Shown one piece after another: positions 5,328 through 9,061 of a DNA stretch of 9,061 bases. Made by a program: the position numbers and the translations under genes. The notes under the pieces were generated by a model that saw only the letters and a program-made list of their open reading frames with translations, searched no databases and was not told the DNA's origin. The DNA comes from CAYTTR01 sp964440805. GTDB taxonomy: Bacteria > Acidobacteriota > Aminicenantia > Aminicenantales > Aminicenantaceae. The number at the start of each line of letters is the position of its first letter. The stretch's first letter is position 1. Where the stretch lies: NCBI GenBank assembly GCA_964440805.1, contig CAYTTR010000056.1, forward strand, positions 1 through 9,061, given 5' to 3'.

Positions 5328-6755
5328 AAGTTTTCTCCTTTCTTTTTTATGAATAATCCAGGCTAATTGAATTTGTTCCTTATCTTTTTCTTTTTTTTCT
5401 ATTTTTTCTTCTTCTTCTTCTTCTATCTCGAAAGCAAGCTCGGCCTGGGCATTCTCCTTCTGATCCCTGGCACGGACGCCTAAAACATAAGAACCAGTTT
5501 TGGCAGGAAACCAGGAGAAAGTCTTTTTCTCTGACCATTCCTGGAGAATCTCAATTTCTCCGTTCTTTTTGAGATAAAATTCAAACTCAGGCTGGAAAAA
5601 TCCAGCCTCTGATACTGTTAAAATAACTTCCTGGTTAACTTTTTGCGGCGAGCTGACTGAGGTTAAAAGACTGACCGCAACTTCCTTCTCGAGAAAGAGA
5701 AGACGGCTCTCCCCCTCTCCCCGGTTGTAGGCAAGAACTGCCAGTTGATTCTGTAACCAGACCGGATTGGACCTGATAGTCATGGTTGACTCAAAGCTGC
5801 CTGATTTTTCTCCTGTGTTAATTTTAAAGGCAACAACTTGAGAAGAAAGAGATGATACTACTACCTGCTCTTCAAGTAAAACTGGCTCAAAATAGCTCCG
5901 CGATGGAAGCGGCTGCCACCAGAGGATAATGCCGTTATTTTTATGGAGAGAGTATATCACTCCACTCCATAAGATAACAAACATCTGTTTGCCCCTGAAA
6001 AGTGGAGGGATCCGGGCTGTGCCTCCCAGTTCAACCTTCCATTGAACCTTTCTTTTCCTGAGATTGTAAGAGTAGAAAAAATGGTTTTCCGTGGAAAAAT
6101 AACAGACGTCTCCACTTACAGTTATGCTTGCCTGGATAGCCCCATCCGCCTGAAAAAGAGACAGGATTTTTCCTGATTCATCAATCAAGCAAAGATGACC
6201 CTTATCATTTCCGAAAATAATATCTGTCCCCCACTGGACAAAGTTAGTCCGGATTGTGCTTCCTCCATCTTTTTGCCTGAGAAGGCGGCCAGAAGAACTC
6301 TCCAAGATAAAGACTTTTCCTGATTCAGTGCCTGCAAAGACTTCATCCCTTGGAAAAACTCCCAACCTGGAAGATATCTTATCCTTCAGTTCTGTTGACC
6401 AGAGAAGAGCACCTTCTCGATTGAAGCAAAAAATGGTCCCTTCAAAATCAGCAACTATAACCTTTCTTTCTTCGGCAAATGGAGGTCCCAAGGGTATTTT
6501 TCCGGCTGAATAATTCCACTTAACTTCTCTATTTTTCCAATCAACCGCCCAGAGATAGCCATCACCAGTGCTAAAAAAAAGCAGCTCTCCATCCAGCACT
6601 AACCTCTCTCTGGCAGCTCCAGGAAAAGACATCTCCTCTTCAACTGCCAGGGGAAACACAAGACCAGTGGGATAGGGAAGAGTTTTCTTAAGTAAAAATG
6701 CACAGCCTGAATGTAGCAACACAAAAAAGCTCAAGCAAAAAAGATATTTCTTCAT
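4779..6755 (-). CDS. Exported beta-propeller lipoprotein, in frame with an HD phosphohydrolase
   Basis: This 658-residue frame has two unlike halves. Residues 1-18 look like a lipoprotein signal ending at C18 (LLHSGC; the -3 residue is His, where Leu is usual). Residues about 60-320 hold seven repeats of a PQQ/BamB-like propeller blade, such as GDGYLWAVDW (64-73), ESGKVFILES (144-153) and WSGVIYSLHK (263-272). An Ig-like beta domain follows at about 368-445 (FSWFPAKTGSYVLGVRA). Then comes a Glu/Lys-rich stretch (444-475), and from M477 a complete HD phosphohydrolase. An exported anchor joined to a cytosolic-type enzyme is implausible, and M477 has its own ribosome site, so I read this as two genes run together. 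The propeller part alone would end near residue 455-475. The 6755 start has no Shine-Dalgarno site; the signal peptide and a close promoter support it. The propeller's role is probably scaffolding or envelope-related. Confidence 0.72.
   Translation of the reverse strand: MKKYLFCLSFFVLLHSGCAFLLKKTLPYPTGLVFPLAVEEEMSFPGAARERLVLDGELLFFSTGDGYLWAVDWKNREVKWNYSAGKIPLGPPFAEERKVIVADFEGTIFCFNREGALLWSTELKDKISSRLGVFPRDEVFAGTESGKVFILESSSGRLLRQKDGGSTIRTNFVQWGTDIIFGNDKGHLCLIDESGKILSLFQADGAIQASITVSGDVCYFSTENHFFYSYNLRKRKVQWKVELGGTARIPPLFRGKQMFVILWSGVIYSLHKNNGIILWWQPLPSRSYFEPVLLEEQVVVSSLSSQVVAFKINTGEKSGSFESTMTIRSNPVWLQNQLAVLAYNRGEGESRLLFLEKEVAVSLLTSVSSPQKVNQEVILTVSEAGFFQPEFEFYLKKNGEIEILQEWSEKKTFSWFPAKTGSYVLGVRARDQKENAQAELAFEIEEEEEEKIEKKEKDKEQIQLAWIIHKKERRKLMNREEALKLVKKNLKNKNLVKHSLAVEACMKAVARHLGEDEEKWGLAGLLHDLDYEVTEKDPERHSLETVKILEEYDLPEEIPQAIKAHAGCIPCKSKMDWSIFAIDPLTGLIIAATLMHPSKKLKEVDLDFIKRRYKEKSFARGAKREEIEQIRIIGLELDQFISICLEAMQEIDKELGLY
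5335..5340 (-). promoter_or_regulatory. Internal ribosome binding site for the HD gene
   Basis: On the minus strand AAGGAG (5340-5335) stands 7 bases before the ATG at 5327-5325, inside an otherwise open lipoprotein frame. It is much better than anything at the 6755 start. It decides the case for a separately translated HD protein. Confidence 0.75.
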
Positions 6756-6768
6756 TATCTGAAAAAGG

Positions 6769-6797
6769 ATAATATCATTTTAAGGACTGGGGCTCAA
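6769..6797 (-). promoter_or_regulatory. Extended -10 promoter for the lipoprotein frame
   Basis: Read on the minus strand, TTGAGC (6797-6792) is followed after 17 bases by TATTAT (6774-6769), preceded by TGA as an extended -10. Transcription would start near 6762, only about 7 bases before the ATG at 6755. This explains why no Shine-Dalgarno site is seen there: the mRNA would be nearly leaderless. Confidence 0.65.
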
Positions 6798-6799
6798 TC

Positions 6800-6828
6800 T
6801 TTACAGGTTTTGGGAAAGGTGATATTAT
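6800..6828 (+). promoter_or_regulatory. Extended -10 promoter for the small gene and rarA
   Basis: TTTACA (6800-6805) matches 5 of 6 positions of the -35 consensus. After 17 bases comes TATTAT (6823-6828), preceded by TGA as an extended -10. Transcription would start near 6835, about 8 bases before the ATG at 6843. Its -10 block TGATATTAT is the exact mirror of the divergent promoter's, and the two -35 boxes are 2 bases apart. Confidence 0.65.
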
Positions 6829-6842
6829 TTTTTTGTTTAGAA

Positions 6843-7010
6843 ATGATCAATTACATTCTTCTTTATAAAATCCGCAAAAGAGTAAAGAAGATAATAAAAG
6901 AGAAAATTGCTGATGAAGAAATTGCTACTACCGAAAATTCCTGTCTCGGCTGCCTGGCAGATGAAATCAGTTGGGAAATTTACTACCTCCTCAAAGATGA
7001 AAAAAAATAA
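6843..7010 (+). CDS. Small unrecognised protein
   Basis: I do not recognise this 55-residue product. It starts with a short hydrophobic stretch (INYILLY), then a very basic segment (about residues 9-22, KIRKRVKKIIKEKI). An acidic part follows, then a CLGC motif at about 34-37 and an aromatic-acidic tail (SWEIYYLLKDEKK). CxxC could bind metal or be redox-active, but there is only one pair. I choose ATG 6843 because the promoter at 6800-6828 would start transcripts near 6835. The in-frame TTG at 6810 and GTG at 6819 lie upstream of that start, and neither has a well-spaced ribosome site. The gene ends 6 bases before rarA, so the two are probably co-transcribed and possibly translationally coupled. 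It may be a genuine small gene or a translated leader for rarA. Confidence 0.55.
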   Translation: MINYILLYKIRKRVKKIIKEKIADEEIATTENSCLGCLADEISWEIYYLLKDEKK

Positions 7011-7016
7011 ATTTTA

Positions 7017-8345
7017 ATGGACACACCTGATTCCTCTACCCGGCATACTCCCTTAGCAGAAAGGAGGCGGCCTAAGGATCTCAACCATTTCTATGGCCAG
7101 GAACATCTTATAGGGAAAGGTAAAATCCTGAATGAGTTGATTCAGTCGGACCACTTAGTCTCCATAATTTTTTGGGGTCCACCCGGCTCAGGCAAAACAA
7201 CCCTGGGATATATTCTGGCCCAGCATTTCGGATTCCCCTGTCTTTTCTACAGTGCTGTTCTTTCCGGAATAAAGGAAGTCAAAGAGACCATGGGCAGGGC
7301 TGAAGAACACCGGCGCCTCTACCACCAGCCAACCATTATTTTCATTGATGAAATTCACCGTTTTAACAAAGCCCAACAGGGAGCTTTTCTTCCCCATGTA
7401 GAGAGAGGAGACATTATCCTTTTTGGTTCTACTACAGAGAATCCTTCTTTTGAAGTCATAGCTCCTCTTCTATCCAGGATGAAGGTTCTCTTGCTCAAAC
7501 CTTTATCTGAAGAGAATCTGATAAAAATCATCAAAGAATCACTCCAAGATAAAGACAGAGGACTGGGACAATCAGGATTAAAGCTGAATGATGAGGCTCT
7601 TGGTATGATTATTGACTACTCAAACGGGGACGCCAGACGGGCTCTTAATACCCTGGAAATTGCCGCCCGTATTGTCAAAGGCCAGACCATAGGGGAAAGA
7701 GAAGTAAAAGAAGCGCTCCAGCAAAGAGTCCTAATCTACGACAAAAAAGGAGAAGAACACTTCAATTTGATTTCAGCTCTCCATAAGAGTATACGGAACA
7801 GCGATGTGGATGCTTCGCTCTACTGGTTAGCCAGAATACTCCAGGCTGGAGAAGACCGCTTGTTTATTGCTAGGAGACTGGTCAGGGTCGCTATTGAGGA
7901 TATTGGATTGGCTGATCCTCAAGCCTTGAGTCTTGCCCTTCAGGCAAAAGAAACATATAATTTCCTGGGAACGCCTGAAGGCGAACTTGCTCTGGCAGAA
8001 GCAGTAATCTATCTTGCTGCTTCACCTAAAAGCAACCGGGCTTACCAAGCCTTCTCTAAGGTTATGAAAGACGTAGAAAAAACTCCTTATGAGCCTGTCC
8101 CCCTTCACTTACGGAATCCGGTGACTTCCTTGATGAAAAAAATTGACTATGGCAAGGGATATCAATACGCCCATGACTTCCCCTGGAAAACTACGGCCAT
8201 GGAAACCTTACCCAAGAGAATCAGAAACCGCCGCTACTATGAACCGGGAAACCTGGGTCTGGAAAAAGAAATCCAAAAGAGAATCCAGTGGTGGAAATCA
8301 ATTAAAGAAAAAATAAAACATAAAACAGGGAAAATTCTCACCTGA
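7017..8345 (+). CDS. rarA: Replication-associated recombination protein A (AAA+ ATPase)
   Basis: The 442-residue protein is full length for RarA/MgsA (usually 430-450) and similar throughout. RarA is a clamp-loader-like AAA+ ATPase that acts at stalled replication forks and at single-strand ends, together with SSB. Motifs in order: PLAERRRPKDLNHFYGQEHL at the N-terminus, Walker A GPPGSGKT (54-61), Walker B IIFIDE (107-112), sensor 1 STTENPSF (138-145), an arginine finger in LLSRMKV (R154), sensor 2 GDARRALN, then the C-terminal tetramerisation region with EDIGLADPQAL and YAHDFP. The upstream sequence is A/T only with no Shine-Dalgarno site. Translation may depend on coupling to the small gene ending 6 bases before, and the promoter at 6800-6828 probably serves both. 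No terminator is clear after it. Confidence 0.96.
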   Translation: MDTPDSSTRHTPLAERRRPKDLNHFYGQEHLIGKGKILNELIQSDHLVSIIFWGPPGSGKTTLGYILAQHFGFPCLFYSAVLSGIKEVKETMGRAEEHRRLYHQPTIIFIDEIHRFNKAQQGAFLPHVERGDIILFGSTTENPSFEVIAPLLSRMKVLLLKPLSEENLIKIIKESLQDKDRGLGQSGLKLNDEALGMIIDYSNGDARRALNTLEIAARIVKGQTIGEREVKEALQQRVLIYDKKGEEHFNLISALHKSIRNSDVDASLYWLARILQAGEDRLFIARRLVRVAIEDIGLADPQALSLALQAKETYNFLGTPEGELALAEAVIYLAASPKSNRAYQAFSKVMKDVEKTPYEPVPLHLRNPVTSLMKKIDYGKGYQYAHDFPWKTTAMETLPKRIRNRRYYEPGNLGLEKEIQKRIQWWKSIKEKIKHKTGKILT

Positions 8346-8375
8346 AACTGAAGAAAAAAAATAAAAAATATCACA

Positions 8376-8459
8376 GTTAAACCAGAGCTTTCCTTCCTTG
8401 ACGAAGCCATTTTTCCATGTTAAGGTTTAACCGAAATCATTCAGAATACAAAGTTTAAC
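8376..8459 (+). repeat. Three copies of GTTWAAC in front of the MerR-type gene
   Basis: GTTAAAC (8376-8382), GTTTAAC (8425-8431) and GTTTAAC (8453-8459) fall in the 117-base gap between rarA and the regulator gene. The first two extend to an 8-bp inverted pair, GTTAAACC (8376-8383) and GGTTTAAC (8424-8431), and the middle copy is the hyphenated palindrome GGTTTAACC (8424-8432). A possible weak promoter, TTGACG (8398-8403) with TAAGGT (8421-8426), overlaps the middle copy. The sites could be operators for autoregulation; A/T-rich chance matches are also possible. Confidence 0.35.
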
Positions 8460-8462
8460 AGC

Positions 8463-8906
8463 ATGAATAAAAATTCAGATGCAAATCCAAGGAATCAGAC
8501 AAAATCCAGTCAAAGAAAAGCTCGTATCAAGAATAAATCTTCTGCTCCCCAGGAAAAACTATATTACAAACTTGAGGAAATCAGCCACCTCACAAAACTT
8601 GAAACAGAAACCATTGAAAACTGGGAGAAGGAACTCTACTTTCTTCATGCCGGACAGACTGCTTCCGGTAAGAAAATCTTCCGGAAAAAAGATCTGGAAA
8701 TAATTCTTCGCCTGAAAGAACTAATAGAAAATCAGGGCCTCACTTTAGCTGGAGCCAAACGGCGAATCGAGGAAGAATTCGACCTGAAAACAGCTGCTAT
8801 CATGAACCCGGACCGCCTGAAGAAGACACTCTTCGAAATAAGGGGTCAATTAAAAGATATTTCCAATGCTTTACATAACAATCAAGGAAAAAAGAAAAAT
8901 CCTTAA
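8463..8906 (+). CDS. MerR-family transcriptional regulator
   Basis: The 147-residue protein carries a MerR winged helix-turn-helix at about residues 34-105. YYKLEEISHLTKL is the first helix-turn-helix part and ENWEKEL the second helix. ASGKKIFRKKDLEIILRLKELIENQGLTLAGAKRRIEEE matches the wing and the following family block at its expected place. It resembles the short MerR-like proteins with no ligand-binding domain; the remainder is a helical tail (about 115-135), which in the family would be the dimer coil, ending in a Lys-rich tip. Two features are odd. There is a long basic, low-complexity N-terminal extension (1-32). The usual LRYWE has become IENWE, so a conserved Arg is lost. The ATG at 8463 has no good ribosome site, so the true start could be elsewhere. 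The target genes are unknown. Confidence 0.87.
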   Translation: MNKNSDANPRNQTKSSQRKARIKNKSSAPQEKLYYKLEEISHLTKLETETIENWEKELYFLHAGQTASGKKIFRKKDLEIILRLKELIENQGLTLAGAKRRIEEEFDLKTAAIMNPDRLKKTLFEIRGQLKDISNALHNNQGKKKNP

Positions 8907-8939
8907 TTCTTCATTCCTGCAGCCTATTTTCCTGAAGAA
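8907..8939. other. Inverted repeat after the MerR-type gene, holding a 12-base intergenic repeat
   Basis: TTCTTCA (8907-8913) and TGAAGAA (8933-8939) are perfect reverse complements around 19 bases, directly after the regulator's stop codon. There is no T-tract, so a terminator role is weak. The string TCATTCCTGCAG (8911-8922) recurs exactly at 4589-4600, also between genes, which hints at remnants of a dispersed repeat. Confidence 0.3.
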
Positions 8940-8968
8940 AAACATATTCTTTTGAATTCATTTCTTTC

Positions 8969-8996
8969 TTGTGATTCCTTGTCTTTTTGCTATAAT
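8969..8996 (+). promoter_or_regulatory. Strong promoter for tRNA-Pro
   Basis: TTGTGA (8969-8974, 4 of 6 matches) is followed after 16 bases by a perfect TATAAT (8991-8996), with TGC just before it as an extended -10. Transcription would begin near 9003, about 7 bases before the tRNA, a spacing typical of stable-RNA genes. Confidence 0.75.
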
Positions 8997-9009
8997 AATG
9001 TCCATTCGT

Positions 9010-9061
9010 CGGGACGTGGCGCAGCCTGGTAGCGCACACGCTTGGGGTGCGTGGGGTCGGC
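9010..9061 (+). tRNA. tRNA-Pro(GGG), 3' part cut by the window edge
   Basis: The 5' acceptor arm CGGGACG starts at 9010, then come TG and a D-arm with GCGC stems around AGCCTGGTA. The anticodon stem is CACGC/GCGTG around the loop TTGGGGT, which puts GGG at anticodon positions 34-36, so it reads CCC codons (and CCU by wobble). The D-arm string GCGCAGCCTGGTAGCGCA is typical of bacterial proline tRNAs. The T-arm, 3' acceptor strand and any encoded CCA lie beyond 9061. Confidence 0.93.

Noticed and set aside
6810..6842. TTG (6810) or GTG (6819) start for the small protein before rarA
   Set aside because: Both lie upstream of the predicted transcription start near 6835 and lack a properly spaced ribosome site.
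8479..8703. Second plus-strand frame overlapping the MerR-type gene
   Set aside because: It is an overlapping-frame shadow; only the 8463-8906 frame shows the MerR motif.

Overview
The window looks like chromosomal DNA from an anaerobic bacterium. The strongest clue is a tungsten/molybdopterin aldehyde:ferredoxin oxidoreductase, an oxygen-sensitive enzyme class. Most genes have Shine-Dalgarno sites and bacterial sigma-70-type promoters. The housekeeping genes (RarA, PpnP, tRNA-Pro) are bacterial in type, and there is an exported lipoprotein. Composition is moderate in GC with AT-rich spacers. I cannot fix the phylum from sequence alone. I see no IS element, phage gene or CRISPR array.

Left part (1-4215, plus strand): a small PspC-domain membrane protein is followed by a perfect 9-bp hairpin. 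Then come three genes in a row: aldehyde:ferredoxin oxidoreductase (AOR), a MoaD/ThiS-type sulfur carrier ending in Gly-Gly, and an NAD(P)-dependent aldehyde dehydrogenase of the 2-oxoglutarate-semialdehyde dehydrogenase type. This reads as an aldehyde-metabolism unit: a pterin enzyme, a protein that could supply dithiolene sulfur for its cofactor, and a second, nicotinamide-linked aldehyde oxidiser. The codons for the carrier's terminal Gly-Gly also form the ribosome binding site of the dehydrogenase gene.

Middle part (4216-6755, minus strand): ppnP (nucleoside phosphorylase) converges on the aldehyde dehydrogenase gene over a palindrome. Next is a 262-base spacer carrying decayed CT-rich repeats. 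Then one long reading frame encodes an exported seven-bladed propeller lipoprotein joined in frame to a cytosolic-type HD phosphohydrolase. The HD part has its own strong ribosome binding site and ATG, so the fusion is probably two abutting genes, with an A-rich slippery stretch between them.

Right part (6756-9061, plus strand): two back-to-back extended -10 promoters drive the lipoprotein frame leftward and a small unrecognised gene plus rarA rightward. Both leaders would be very short. After rarA come a MerR-type regulator, preceded by three copies of GTTWAAC, and a strong promoter reading into a tRNA-Pro(GGG) gene cut off by the window end.

I did not find a clearly new biological system. 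The best leads are the lipoprotein/HD junction, the divergent near-leaderless promoter pair, and the AOR-MoaD-ALDH unit.
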